A model generated the notes under the pieces. That model worked only from the letters and a program-made list of their open reading frames with translations. It was not told the DNA's origin and searched no databases. DNA of 64,000 nucleotides, taken from Prorocentrum cordatum (taxonomy: Eukaryota > Sar > Dinophyceae > Prorocentrales > Prorocentraceae). The translations under genes and the position numbers were made by a program. Each line of letters opens with the position of its first letter. Position 1 is the stretch's first letter. The stretch is from positions 70,001-134,000 of the forward strand of contig CAUYUJ010022093.1 of NCBI GenBank assembly GCA_963575745.1, given 5' to 3'. Positions 11,401 to 23,700 of this stretch are shown here, piece by piece.

Positions 11401-12359
11401 GGAAGAGTCCGACTTCTCCTCCTCATCTTTCTCCTGTGTATCCTCGTCCTTTATGTTTATCCTCCCCCTCCTTCCCCTCCCCCCTTTCCCCCCATCCTCT
11501 TGGAACCCCTCTAGACCTCCACACACCAACACATAAAGTCTCGATCATGTTGCTCGCCCCCTCCTCCCCCTCCCCCCGTGCACCTCCTCCCCCTCCCTTC
11601 TCTTCATCTTCAGATCTGCTCGCCCCCAGCATTCCCTCCGCATGCTCGCGCCGTCGAAGAAGCTATACTCCCTCGTCGCCCCCTCCATCCCCCCCGAGTC
11701 CCCCCTCACGACACGGCGAAAGCGAAAACGACGACCAACAGCACGACGATTACTACGACAAAGAAGAGAAGAGGGCGAAGGCGACGATGGCGACGACGAC
11801 ACGGCGAAAACGAAGGCGACGACGAACAGCACGACGACCTGCCACGACAAGGACGCGACGAGACGGCGCGAAGGTGACGACTCGGCGGCGCGCCCAGGCG
11901 CGGCAAGACAGCGGGGGCGTGCCTTCTCTCGGAAGGCCCAGGGGGCACGCCGCCTTCCGAGAAGCCCCGCCCCCGCTTGCGTGCCCCCCGCGGCGGGCTG
12001 CACATGTCGTTGCGCCAACATCGCAGAGCGGATTTCGCTCGGAAAGCAATGGGGTGGGCCAGGATCGTCCCGGATAATTTCGTTCCAGATTTCGAGGTGG
12101 ATGTCGCGCGGACTTGTTTTGGCCAGGGATGAAGACTGCAGAAAATTCGCGCGAACTTGACGTCGCTTTTCGATCGCAATTTCGGGGTATTGCACTGAGA
12201 GAAGTCCACAGAAATCCGCTGCAGCACGTCTGCAAGGCCGGTGCAATGACACATGCGGGGCCGCTCTTCATCAGTTTCAACGTTCCTGCGTCTAGCTACG
12301 TGTTCGAGTCCACTTTTGTCTTGTGGAAGAAGAATCCCGCGGAGGCTCGTCGCGGAGGC
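11401..12359. other. No gene recognised
   Basis: Pyrimidine-rich 11410-11720, then a purine/GACG-rich stretch to about 11880, then unique sequence. Long frames on both strands (for example 11706-12794 minus) overlap one another and show no recognisable domain. Confidence 0.4.
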
Positions 12360-12580
12360 TCGTCCGAGGGGGATGTCCGGAGGGGTTGTCCGGATCCCCG
12401 CGGGGTTGTCCAAGGGGTTGTCCAGGGTGGCTCGCTTTGTCGTCCTGAACCAGCACGGGTTGTCCAGGTTGTCTGGGGGGGGGCCCAGGATTTCTGAGGA
12501 GGAGGAGGAGGAGGAGGAGGAGGAGGAGGAGGGAGGAGGAGGAGGAGGAGGAGGAGGAGGAGGAGGAGGAGGACGATCCT
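12360..12580. repeat. 11-bp GGGGTTGTCCA array and GGA block
   Basis: Units 'GGGGTTGTCCG', 'GGGGTTGTCCA', 'AGGGGTTGTCC' at 12385-12475 share the 11-bp spacing of other arrays. A pure GGA block follows at 12496-12576. Confidence 0.75.
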
Positions 12581-12753
12581 GGGAAAACCAAGATCCCGCC
12601 TCCCGCCTCGGCGCGCCGCCGAGCCACCGCGACCACGACCAGCCGCCGCTGCGACGCTGCCCCCGCCGACGGCGACGATGAGATCGCCGCGAGACCCGGC
12701 GCCTCGGCGGAACGGCCGGCCAGCCCGCGCCCCCCCCCCCCGCGAGAGTCAGA

Positions 12754-12888
12754 GGCGACGATAGTGGCGAATAGCCCAGGGGAGAGCAATACACGTATTC
12801 AGATGCGCCAGTGATCTATGTCTTCGAAAAGGCTCCCGGGCGAATACGCGTAATGCCCGCCCCTGGGCTATTCGCCCCTGTCGTCGCC
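12754..12888. mobile_element. Small fold-back element
   Basis: Inverted arms include a perfect 17-bp pair, GGCGAATAGCCCAGGGG at 12766-12782 against its reverse complement at 12860-12876. The arms extend outward through GGCGACGA to about 29 bp with few mismatches, and inward through GTATTC/GAATAC. Nothing is coded. It is MITE-like by structure only. Confidence 0.65.
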
Positions 12889-13162
12889 GCCGAGAGAGCG
12901 AGGCGCGAGCTGCGCGCGGAGCTCCAGGGGTTCGACCGGGGCGCCCGGGCAGGCTGGCACCGCGCTGTTTTTCTTTCGTTCCCTCGGGAAGCAATCAGCT
13001 CGGGAGCGAGAGGAGGACGTACGCGTATGGGAGCCAACGCTTGTTTCGAAAATGCATATGCATTTCGCGAGCGTTCGCATCACGGGGCTGGTCTCGCGGA
13101 TTGGGGGCCCGTATTCATGTACGTGGTTGGGCGCGTGCGCCTTTTGTGGGCTCCCGAACATC

Positions 13163-13402
13163 GGGTTGACCCAAAAGGGGGTCCAGCGGCAAGGGGGTGG
13201 TGCAATAGATTTGGTGCAATAGATTTGTGGGGCTGCAGTACATCTGGGGCGTGCAATACATTCCGGGGCGCAAATGTATTGCTGGATTTCCGCAATACAT
13301 TAGTTGCAATACAATGCAATACAATTTTACGGCGCAATGCATTTGCAATACACTTGACCCAAATCTATTGCACCACCAGCTGGACCCCCTTCTAGGTCAC
13401 CC
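13163..13402. mobile_element. Fold-back element built of TGCAATACATT-type units
   Basis: A 240-bp element. The left arm (GGGTTGACC..AGGGGGTCCAGC..TGGTGCAATAGATTTGG) and right arm are inverted copies with small indels. The interior repeats GCAATACATT in both orientations with roughly 11-bp spacing. 'GAACA' occurs just outside both ends (13155-13159 and 13406-13410), a possible target duplication. Confidence 0.7.
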
Positions 13403-13539
13403 AAAGAACAAAGACGTAGACAAAAACTGTCGGAGGTCCAGGCGGACCTCCGAAAGTTGTTATTTACGTTACTTGCCGTTTCCCGAGTCTCACCATTCGA
13501 TTGTATGCGGGGGGAGGTATGAATAAATGATTGACGCTT

Positions 13540-14345
13540 CGCGCATCCCCACCGGCCATCCAGCAACGAGGCCCAGGCGAGTTGCATTGATCAGGGAAGT
13601 GCGGGAACACGCAGTGGAACAACGAGGGGGGCAGCCGTCAATTCAAAGGTCTGGGCCTGCCTGAACAAGACCTGGAGTCCGCCCAACCATACATGCCCGC
13701 GGATCTGTCGATACGGACGCTTCCTGGCAGCATGCTTGCACCATCTTGGGGCCACTTTGAAGTCCTTTGGGACTCTCTTGGGGCCCTTGGGGCAATATTG
13801 GAGGCCATCGGTAAACAAAAAGGGAGGGGAACTGATTACGCCCCCCCCCGTCGGAGTCCGAAAAAAAACTCCTCTTGGGGCGCTCTTGTGTGCTCGTGGG
13901 GTCGTATTGGAGCCTTCTTGGGACCCTCGGGGGGCCCCACTTGGGCGATCTGTGAACAATGTCGAGGCCTGGAAAGCCAATTGGAAGCGAAAAGGCCAGA
14001 AGGTCAACATCACTGGTGTCCAATAGGTTGTGATTGTATATCGGCTCTCGGAAGCGTCCTCTGGACGCTCGGAGGCAACATGGAGCCGCCTTGGAATGGT
14101 ATGAGGGTCTCTTGGAAACATTCATTTTGGAAGCTATATTGAACCATCTTGGGTTATATCGTAGGATCTTGGAAGCCATCGTGGGCTAGATTGGGTCTAA
14201 CCCCTCGCGGCGCCCCCTCCAGATACAGGGAGATGGTCTACGGGGAGAGGTAAACAACCCCCAAAGGGGAAGAAGAAGTTCGGAATGATTCGTGAATCTA
14301 CATTCGCAGAGAGGGTTGGCGGGACTGCATTTGAAGAGAATAGGT
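13540..14345 (-). repeat. Dispersed composite repeat, minus orientation (copy 2)
   Basis: End segment at 13542-13600 (TGACGCTTCGCGCATCCCCA; reverse complement matches 31320-31385), loose 11-bp array at 13740-14210, and the ~100-bp module at 14220-14340 (GGGGAGAGGTAAACAACCCC). The order is inverted relative to the copies at 30.4 and 39.4 kb. Confidence 0.65.
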
Positions 14346-15535
14346 ATGACAGACAAGAGGGGAGATGAGTCAGTATCAGGAGAGGAAAGAGAGCAGTAGA
14401 CGAGATGTGATATCAGATTGTGCTGCTTGGAGAAGGCAGGGGAGGGGAGAAGAAGGGGAGGGGAGCGGGAGAGGAGAGAGATTGGTGGAGGATCGGGGGA
14501 GAGTTGAGAGGCGTGCATGGGACGGGATGCGATGGCAGGAATCAGATGAGAGAGGGTGGGTGGACGGGACTGGAGGGGTGGGGTTTGGAGTGTTCGGCCT
14601 TCTCCTCCTCCTCCTCCTCCTCGGCCTCCTCCTCCTGGCTGGGGTTTGGAGTGTTCGGCTTTCCCTTCCAAGAACTGAACAAGGCGTCCTCGGGAGAGGC
14701 CTGCGGAATGCCCGCGGAAGCCAGCGGAACCGGCTGAACTTCGGCAAAACGCGACGGAAAGAAAGCCGGACCCTACAAAAGATGTCAACGCTGGGGTGCC
14801 CATGGCCTCGCAAAATGCGATGCAGGGGCATACTTGCACTATCCAGTGCCCTTCGGCCCATGTTGCCAGTCTCGGGGACAACATTGAGAAGGAGGGCCCC
14901 AGAGGTTCCGTCGAGTTCCCCCTTTGGGCCCCCCTTGGGAATCTTTGGGGGCCTCTCTTGAGGGAACGAGGGCAGTAGCGGGATGATCTTTGGAGCCGTC
15001 TTGGATTTTCTAAGGACCGAAAAGCGGGAATTGTTTTCAGAGTTTTGCATTCTTGGGTTGATCCTAAAGGCGGCCCAAAAGCCCCCCGTTAAGGCCACAG
15101 GACAGGCTCCTGAGACCAGCTCAGGGCATGTTGGAGGTGTGGATTCTCGGCCTCGCTTTTAAGTCCTCGGAGAAAGACATCGCGAGAAGCCCTGGGAGTG
15201 CACGGGAGCGCCGTGGAACTCCCAATAGACCCGTGAGTTGGGTGTCTGGGACCTTCCTCAACGCATTCAATCAAAGCCCAGATGGAAGTAGATACATCAA
15301 GGTCTTGTCTGCGGCACAGTGGCGGGTAAAAGAAGTAAGTACAAAGGCTTGAAGCACACTGGCCGCTGCAAGCGCGGTAGCGCCTTTCGGGTCGACGCTA
15401 CCGTGTGTACGGAGCCGAGAGCGTTGAACAAGGCAGCATCAGTTGAAAGTTCGCACACGAGGAGGAGGAGGCAGGTGGAGGAGGATGAGGCGGAGGAGGA
15501 GCAAGAAGAATCGGACAAAGAGGATGAGTGTATAT
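14346..15535. other. No gene recognised; partial 11-bp array
   Basis: 14350-14660 is purine-rich with a CTC tract at 14600-14640. 14880-15010 carries loose 'CTTGGGAATCT'-type units. No domain is visible in any frame. Confidence 0.4.
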
Positions 15536-15579
15536 ATATAAGAGAGAGAGAGAGAGAGAGAAAACAAAAAAAGAGAGAG

Positions 15580-15610
<31 letters not shown>

Positions 15611-15636
15611 GAGAAAAAAAAAAAAAAAAAAAAACA
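15536..15636. repeat. (GA)n tract ending in poly(A)
   Basis: GA dinucleotides from about 15539 to 15615 are followed by 19 consecutive A. Confidence 0.95.
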
Positions 15637-16520
15637 CATGAAGAGTGGGAATAGAAACAATCGGAAAGGACGAGGGATCGCACAGCTTGGGCAATGCTTC
15701 CGCCGGTAAGCAAGCACCTCAGGTTGAGCTGGCGATCCGAGTGAGTGGCGGCGCCTGTGCGCCGGCGGGCACGTAGGAGGACGGGCGATGACCCAGAAGC
15801 CGTGGAGATTGGACTAGTCCTGATGGAGATGGTCGCCACAGAGTTCCGGCACGGTGCGCGAGGACTGGTTGGCGCGAAGCTGACGCTGCGCAGACTCCGC
15901 TCCGCAGCGTGGCGCGGGTCCTGCTCGACATTCCCCGTGGAGGAGCAATTGCGACTTGCTCGTTGCATCCGATCGTGCTGAATGGGCTGGCGGCTTCGTC
16001 GGCAGCGGAGGTCATGCACGGGCGTTGGTCCTCTCGGTGGGAAAAAAGACCTCATGGCATCCCCAGGGAAGGTGGCAACGGAAAGGAGGCCGAATCATCA
16101 CGGTCGGGTGTTTTTGCTTAGAGTGCCGCGCCGTGTACCGGAGCTGAGTATCCCGCTATCCGACATCCGCTTGCACGGCACAGCGCCTCGCTGAGGCCGC
16201 CGCCGCGGCACGCTGAGCAAAAGCTCTCGGACCGCTGTGAGAACCAGGGACGGGCCGGACACGCAGGGCGACGAACGTGTACCGCGGCCAGGCGTGCCCA
16301 GCTGCAGCTTGCTGCTCTCTGGGGTCGTCTCGCGCCAGGGCGCCGCACAGGCCGCGTGTGTGGGGGGGGGGGGGGGCGCATCTCGGAAACTGGCCCCCCC
16401 CCCCCCCCGGGCAGCACATCTGGAGGATGTCTTGCCACAGCGTCAGCAGTGCTCGCGGCGTTCACTTCCACCCGGGGTCGGCCGCGCGAGTGCACCTCCG
16501 ATGTTCCAGTAGATACATAT
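15637..16520. other. No gene recognised
   Basis: Unique GC-rich sequence with short runs of G (16362-16375) and C (16396-16407). No recognisable protein. Confidence 0.4.
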
Positions 16521-16568
16521 ATTTACACACACATATATATATATATATATATAGAATTATATAGAGTT

Positions 16569-16749
16569 CTGTCGGGCGTGTCCCCCTACAGGGGGATTTT
16601 CGACGAAAAATAAACAATACCCTAGAAATACCCCAAACAGGCCAAAAAATATGCAAAAAAAGTCCCCCTGAGGATTTTTGGATTATTTTTGGGGGTATTC
16701 TTCATCTTTCGTCGAAAATCCCCCTGTAGGGGGACAGGCCCGACTTAAG
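16569..16749. mobile_element. MITE-like element (copy 2)
   Basis: Same ends as the element at 3747-3930: GTCGGGCGTGTCCCCCTACA at 16571 and its inverted copy ending at 16744, with an AT-rich interior. A 9-bp direct repeat TATAGAGTT flanks it at 16560-16568 and 16750-16758, good evidence for insertion with target duplication. An (AT)n run at about 16532-16556 adjoins. Confidence 0.88.
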
Positions 16750-16837
16750 TATAGAGTTACATGTCTTGGAACATCGGAGCTGCACTCGCCGGGGCAGCCC
16801 AGCCGGGCCGCCTGCCGCCTGCCTGCCGCTGGCCAGC

Positions 16838-17220
16838 CATCCCAGTGCATTCTGGCACCCTTGCTGCAGACGCCCCCCCCTCCCAGCACGGGTGAGTGGT
16901 GTCCAGGTTCGGGTGACAGTTCGAATAGCACGCCTCCATACATATAGACATAGACACACAATGGCTCCCAATGCATTATGGCACCTTTGCTGCAGCCGCC
17001 CCCCCCCCCCCCAGCACGGGTGAGTGTTGTCCGGTTTCGGGTGACAGTTCGAATTACACGCCTCCATACGTATAGGCATATACACACAATGGCTCCTAAT
17101 ACATTATTATAGCACCTTTGCTGCAGACCCCCCCCAGCACGGGTGAGTGGTGTCCGGCTTCGGGTGCCAGTTCAAATTGCACGCCTCCATACACCTAGAC
17201 ATGTACACACAGTGGTGTCC
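16838..17220. repeat. Three-copy tandem repeat, ~125 bp
   Basis: Each unit has 'GCACCTTTGCTGCAG', a run of C, CAGCACGGGTGAGTG.TGTCC, 'TTCGGGTG.CAGTTC' and 'CACGCCTCCATAC'. The runs of C differ in length between copies. Confidence 0.9.
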
Positions 17221-17807
17221 AACCTATCCGGGCCTATGTCCGACGTGTTCGACCAGGCTCGGATTTTGTCTCGCGAAGGGGCCCGTCGTGGTACTTGCAA
17301 GGAACGGGCTCGACGCACATCAAGATAACATCCGATGTGTGATTCATATCCGGCCCACCGACGTCATGCACACGCTTGTAACTGTTGTTTAGTTTGGTTC
17401 CCTCCAGGGATAACGCGTGCTACCCCTTCCCCCCTCGTAACGGTTACGCCTGGAAACAGGCCACAGGCGTGTATCCTTTCAGTTTCCATCGGACCCTGTG
17501 AAGGCCCGATGCAGTTCTCACAGATCAGATCAGGATTCCTTCGAACCATCCACGAGGAGGGGGGGGAGAAAGAGGTGTGGGAGCAAGAGGAGGATGGGGA
17601 GCAGGAAGATCAGGAGGAGAAAGAGGAAGAGGAGCAGGAGGAAAATAAGGAAGAGTAGAACAATGAAGAGGAGCAGGAAGCTATTGGGCAACGTGTTCCC
17701 CCTGCCGTTACGCAAACCCTTGGATGAACACATCTGGGAGGAGGAGGACAAGGAGAGGAGGATGACGACGACGACCACGACGACCGACTGGACTTCCGAA
17801 GGTGCGT
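17221..17807. other. No gene recognised; GGA-rich tract
   Basis: Unique sequence to 17540, then a purine-rich GGA/GAA stretch to about 17680 and GACGAC triplets near 17765-17785. Confidence 0.4.
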
Positions 17808-18265
17808 AGGCATTGCGGTGCACACAGGCATTGAGGCGATGTGATGCGCATGCGCTGTGGTATACACAGGCGTTGCGGTGCATGCAGGCATTGTTGTGTA
17901 CACAAACGCTGCATTGCACATGGCTGCTGTGGTGTGCACATGCATTGCGCTGTGCACGGGCGCTGTTGTGCACGCAGGCACTGTGGATTACACAGGCACT
18001 GTGTTGCATGCGGTTGCTGTGATGTGCACAGGCGCCGTGGTGTACCCAGCTATCTGGTGCACGCAAGCACTAGTGTACACAGGCATTGTTGCGCAAACAG
18101 CTGCTGCAGTGCACAGAGGCACTATGGTGTACACAGGCAACGCGGTGCTATGGTGCACGCGGCTGATAGGATGTACAGAGGCATTGTGGTGTACACAGGC
18201 ATTGTGGTGCACGCAGGCGTTGTCGCGTACACAGGAATTCTGGTACACACAAGCGATTGTTGCAC
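17808..18265. repeat. 18-bp minisatellite (TGTGGTGTACACAGGCAT type)
   Basis: About 25 imperfect copies of an 18-bp unit. Since 18 is a multiple of 3, several frames are long repeats of six residues: VHHNAC-like on the minus strand, VYTGIV-like on the plus strand. No independent evidence of coding. Confidence 0.9.
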
Positions 18266-18949
18266 AGGTGTTTCGGGTGCGCCTTGGGGGGTACACGCCG
18301 CGGCCGCCGTTGCCGTGACCCCCACCCCCCGCCGAACACCCCCCCGTCACACGCGTTACCCAGAATAGATAAAGAACGATATTCTTCCTCCGTGTATGTC
18401 ATAAAGCAGGTGCCGGGTATCACCCGCCATGGCAATAGTAGTCGGAGTGTAAGGCGAAATTGTGTGGCGACAACGCTGCATGGTGAGACAGTGGCACTTC
18501 GGGCTAATCGCACGGTTTGGGGATTGGGTCTTTCTCGGGTGATTTGGGCCTCCAGGGTCCCAAAGCCGTGCGATGACGGACCGTGCGGTGAGGTTATTTG
18601 GGGTTTCGAGGTCACCGCGCGGTCTGTCACCACGGTTTCGGGACCCCCCAAAATAGTTAGAAAAGCGATTGCGCATGACACGGATTCGGTAATGTGACTT
18701 GCTTGTGCCGAAGTTGTTTTAGAATCGTTCGCACGGAATTTGAATTCATGCACTCCTCTGCCATGCGGTGGTATGTGTTTCCACGAATTGTTCTATGCGC
18801 ATGGCGATCGTATAGATGATGTTCGATTCCGTTTCAATCTGGCTAGGACAATCCACACACACACATGAAGTAAAAGTCGCAATGCAGATTGATTAGGGGA
18901 CAAACTAGAACACCACATAGGAATCCACAGGGAAAATGGTAACGATTGA
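18266..18949. other. No gene recognised
   Basis: Unique sequence of lower GC. No domain, array or inverted repeat noticed. Confidence 0.4.
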
Positions 18950-20755
18950 CCGCGAAGCGTTTCTCTACCAGTCCATCCAGCAACGATGCACAGGCCAGTT
19001 GCATTGACAAGGGAATTGTGGGAGCAAACAATAGAACAAAGAGGCGGGACATCCATTGAATCGAAGAACGGGACCAGTTTGAGCAGGCCCAGGAGTCAAG
19101 ACTAAATGCTTTTGCGCATCGTTCGGTACGGTGGGAGCGTTGGTTAAGGAATGTGCCCAGGAAGCGTCAGACCCTGGAGGATGCCTTACCTGATGAGAGC
19201 GACGGTGGTATCCATAGCCGACCCACGATTGGATTTCCACCGGCTTCCAGATCTTGGCGTCCTGATCCAATGGTTCCTTATTCAGCGCCCTCACCGTATG
19301 GTAGCCGATGGCAGCTCAGGGCTGAACCTAAATGCTGTGTTGCTGGACTTCGGCTGTATGTTTGTTTTTCTTGGTGGGAGGGAGGTGCAGAAAAACAGGT
19401 AGATCAAACGGAAAACATAACGAAAACATAACGAAAAACAGCGTTGAGGTCCAGCCCTGTGGCAGCCTACTTCTTGGCAACTTGGGACGGAATGAGCTTG
19501 GAGCTCTCCTTGAGCCCGCGGGGCTCGCGGGGTCCTGCTGTGCGCCTCAGGGACGCTCTTTGAGCCATCTCGCAGGCCATCAATCAAAAATGGGGGTGTT
19601 CTCAGTTACGGAGGCTGTAGGCCCTGGGGGGCCCCTTATCCAATGGGGGCGGTGGTGGTATCCATGGCCGATCCACGATTGGAGTTCCACCGGCTTTCAG
19701 GCCCGGGATTCCTTACTCGAGGGTCATTATCCAATGCCCCCACCGTGCGGCTCTCCCCTTCGGAGGCTGAACAGTGCCCTCGTGGGGAGCCCTTGGGCGC
19801 TCTCGGGGCCGTCTTGGACACCTCACGAGCCCATCTTGGGGCTCTCTTGGGTCGCCACGGCACGTGTGAGGGGTGCGCCGAACCAGGGCGGGGTCGCCAT
19901 GCGGAGTCTGCCACTCCTCCTCCTCCGCCTCCTCCTCCTCCTCCTCCTCCTCCTCCTTCTCCTCCCCCTCCCCCTCCCCCTCCTCCCCGCTCCCCATGGG
20001 GCCACGAAACCCGCGAGGGGTACGCCGGCTTGGGGCGGGGTCGCCGTGCGGACTTTGCCCTTGGGGCCTTCGGTGGAGCGCCCCATGTGGCCACGACACG
20101 CGTGGGGCATGCACCGAAACGAGGCGGCGCCGCCGTGCGGCCTCTGGCATGTGAGCCTCAGCCGGGGCTCCTTGTGGGGCCACGAGGCTTGCGAGTGGTA
20201 TGCTGACATGGGGGCCGGAGCCGCACGCGGGCTTCGCCGCTGGGGCCTTCGGTGGAGCTTCCTGCGGAGCCACGAAGTGTGCGAGGGCGTGCCGGAATTG
20301 GCACGCTGAGGGCGTGGGCAGGGACGGGGGGGAGGAGAGGGATGGTGCAACGGGAGGTGGGGCCGCGGGGCGCTGCGGATTCAGAATGAGGACCCAACAC
20401 CACAGGATGGTCTGGGAAGCCGGTACGTCCCCCATACGTGCTGCAAAGATGTTGGCCTTTCGTGGGGGGGTCTTTCGAAGGCGTCGTGGCCGCTAAGAAC
20501 CGTGTTGGGCATTATTGCGATTTCTTTGAAGCATGTTGGAGGATATGTTGAGTTAATTTGGGCAATCTTGTGCGATCTCGGAGGCCACATTGGGCTATTA
20601 TGCAATCACGTCGGGACTAGAGTGGACGTTCTAACGCGTCGCAGCGCCTCCCTTTCCAGTCCCAGGGGAAGGAGGGAGGGAGAGATGTAAACCCCCAAAG
20701 GGAAAGCAGGAGGTTGGAAGGACTTACTGCGTGAACCACTTTTGGCCAGAGGGCT
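18950..20755 (-). repeat. Dispersed composite repeat, minus orientation (copy 3), with satellite inside
   Basis: End segment at 18960-19095 (GTCCATCCAGCAACGATGCA; parallels 13550-13690). A duplicated block ('GGTGGTATCCATNGCCGANCC') lies at 19205-19300 and 19650-19750. A weak 11-bp array is at 19500-19860, satellite units and a CTC tract at 19860-20300, and the ~100-bp module at 20640-20755. The composite is longer than other copies, probably through insertions. Confidence 0.55.
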
Positions 20756-23700
20756 GGGTGGAGTATGTCACTGCATTGGATGAGTGGGTTCGTAAAACCC
20801 CTTGCCATCCAAAGTCCAAATCGTCAGCGGAAATATCAAATAAGCGCACAAAGCGGTACACATGTGGTTCAAGATGCAGTTCTGGCGGCGTGATACGCAC
20901 AAACCGGCGTCGTGTATAAGTATTTATAGGTTTATGTGTGTATATAAATTTGTTCACATGTAGACAGACGTAAGCATTTACGAACGCACATAAGGACATG
21001 TGCATAGATGCATACATACGTATATACAATTGTAAGTACATCATACATACACAGAGGGATTAGTATACATATATGTATACTATATAAAAACATATACATA
21101 TGTGTATATGTAGATATATATACATGTACACACGCATGTTGTGATTCAGCGTTTCGGCGCAGTCTACGCTCGCACACTTAGCGTAACCGCCATGCTTAGG
21201 CATGAGGTTGTTTGCTCTGGTTCATCCGCCCTAAATTCGTCGGAGAATTGTGCGTATACCATCTCAGTTGCTAGATCGGTTTATGCACGCGCGATTTTGT
21301 TTTACTATAGCCCGTTGGTTTCCCCCTTCTGTCGTCCTCTCAAGTTTCCCACCCTCCTCTGTCACTCTTCCCGTGAAGGCAGCACCCAAACGGTGTAATA
21401 TCTCATGGGTTTGTTGTTGTTGCATCTCGTTACCTCAGCCCCTTCCTTTTCTGTTTTGGAGTTTTGGTGTAAATTTAGTTGTTGGTCCCATTGCATGGCC
21501 ACTTACACTGCTACTGAGCCTTTTTAACCGTGAGGCGATGTATTGCAGACAGGGGATGTTTCCACATATTGTTGGTCGGACTGTCTACATGTTACAAATT
21601 CATAAACCGTCAATTTCCCAAAACAAATGTGTTTTATCATGTGGAATATTGCTGTCCACGTTCGTGCAACAGTCCGTCTCCTTTGTTCTGGCCAATTGGT
21701 CAGAACTGTTTGTTTCCATAGTCGCGCGTTTCGTCTGAGCACAGTTTGTTGCAATTCGTGCCGTGTGGAGTCCGTAGAGGTGGACATAAGACTTGTTGGA
21801 AGTCACGGGATTACAGTTCTGGTTCCGGTTCCAAACACGGCTTCCCCCAATCTATGTAATGCGACAGTCATGTTTAACAGACCAAATCACACAAAAGGAA
21901 CATATTAAGTCACAAAAAAACATATATAATCCTTATCGTCTGCGTCGTTGCTAAGTCATCGTGACCACCCAAACGTAATCGTCATCGCCTGCGCCGCCGA
22001 CTTTGTTGCAAGTGTAGGTTTCTTGCTCTCCATTCGCTTCTTCCGTTCCACCACAGCTGCCCCCGCTTCTATACATGCTATTGTTTCTTTGTGCGTGTGT
22101 ATATATATATATGTATAAAAGATATGTACGCGTATTGGGTTACAGATAAGTATGATTTGGCACTCTTTCTCCCAAGGGTTGGTTCCCTGCCACTTCCCAC
22201 GTCGTACGTATATCCAAGAACATGAGAAAAGGGGCGAATACAAGCCTCCCCCCGAAGCGAATCAAAATAGGCCGCCCTTTGAAGGCTGTGTGTATATATA
22301 TATATATCCCGAAAAAAGGGAACGAATTACAATTACCCAAAACACCAAACACAATATCGTTTCCAAACACCGGTGCTCGTCCGCCAAGAAATCGAATGCC
22401 AACACGGAAGCGCAGAGACGCGCGGAAACGCGCAGTTGCGGGTTTGTTTGCACGGATGTGCGCAGCGCCTTCGAGGCGCGCCTGAACGTACAAAAAAAGC
22501 GCGCAGGTGCGCTCGAGCACGAGAAATGCGAATTCGCCCCGCAGAAGCTCAGAAGATCGCGCAGGCGGGGCGCCAGGAAGCGCAAAAGTCACAGCGCAAG
22601 CACAGAGACGCGAGCACGCAGCGCAGACGTTCTGTTTTCGTCGTTTGCACATGTGCAGCCCCAAGCATCGCCCAGGCAACGCCTTGGCTGCGCATTGGGC
22701 CCAGTGCGTCTCAGACACAGGTTTGCTTTGGCAGCTGCTGGGCTGGACCCTGGCCCACGCACGTATTCGTACCCGACATTGGGGAAACATGGCCATGTTG
22801 ATCGGGTTAAGCAAACGAACAACCAACATTTCAGGAATGAAACCCGGCACGCTTTGGAAAAAATTGTTACCGTAGAGTTGGTACCATTTTTCAGGCCAGC
22901 AAAAGTTCTACGATTCATACCCGACGTCGACGGACAGCCCATTGCAACAACTAGGTTGCTGTCGTTATGTTTGTTTTTTCTTGGACGTTTCAAAAAGCAA
23001 ACTTGCAGAGAAGGGGCGCTCGCTGTGTTTGCAATTGCCATGCTCGAGCGTGCTTCAGAGAATGCCACGTGTTGCAATAAATAAATAAATAGACTGCAGT
23101 GTGGATGTGATATTACCATCCGTGTTTCCGCTTTGCCAATGCAACGTCGCCACTTCGGACCTTTGGTTTGTAATTGTGTGTGCGCGATGGAGTATTAGAT
23201 TACATGTTTCTTGGAAGAATTCTTGCGTAATACTTGGGAGGACGTTACCCGATAAACAACGATGTTCGTACGGTAGCCGTTCTGACATCCCATCCCGCCC
23301 GGCCGTGGTGGAAGAACCGTTTCTGTAATCGAAAATTCGTATTCGCAAAATTGCTCGTGAACACGAAATGCACGCGGACACGAGCTCCACGGGCCGGTCG
23401 GCCATTTTCGTGTTCCTCCGACGCGCGCGTTTTTTGCCAATCTCTTTTCTGACGCACAACCAGAACCGACACCACAAAGCGACCCAAAGAAATTTAGGCT
23501 CGAACGAAGCAGCCATACGCCAAATGCGCGTCGGCAAAGAAAGAGGGGCGACACGCCAAATGCGTGCAGCAGCTGACGATTATACGCCAGACGCGTTTCC
23601 AAACGGCCTGGATGCGCCAAATGCGCGCCGGGAGCACGCAAGGAGGGGGAAGGAGAGGACGACCAAGGGCAGACGATTACACGCCAAATGAGTGGCCAAG

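Noticed and set aside
23055-23641. Frames conserved between the two large tandem units (23055-23641 and 25416-25992, minus)
   Set aside because: Similarity is at DNA level in all frames and follows from the duplication; no protein-specific conservation visible.
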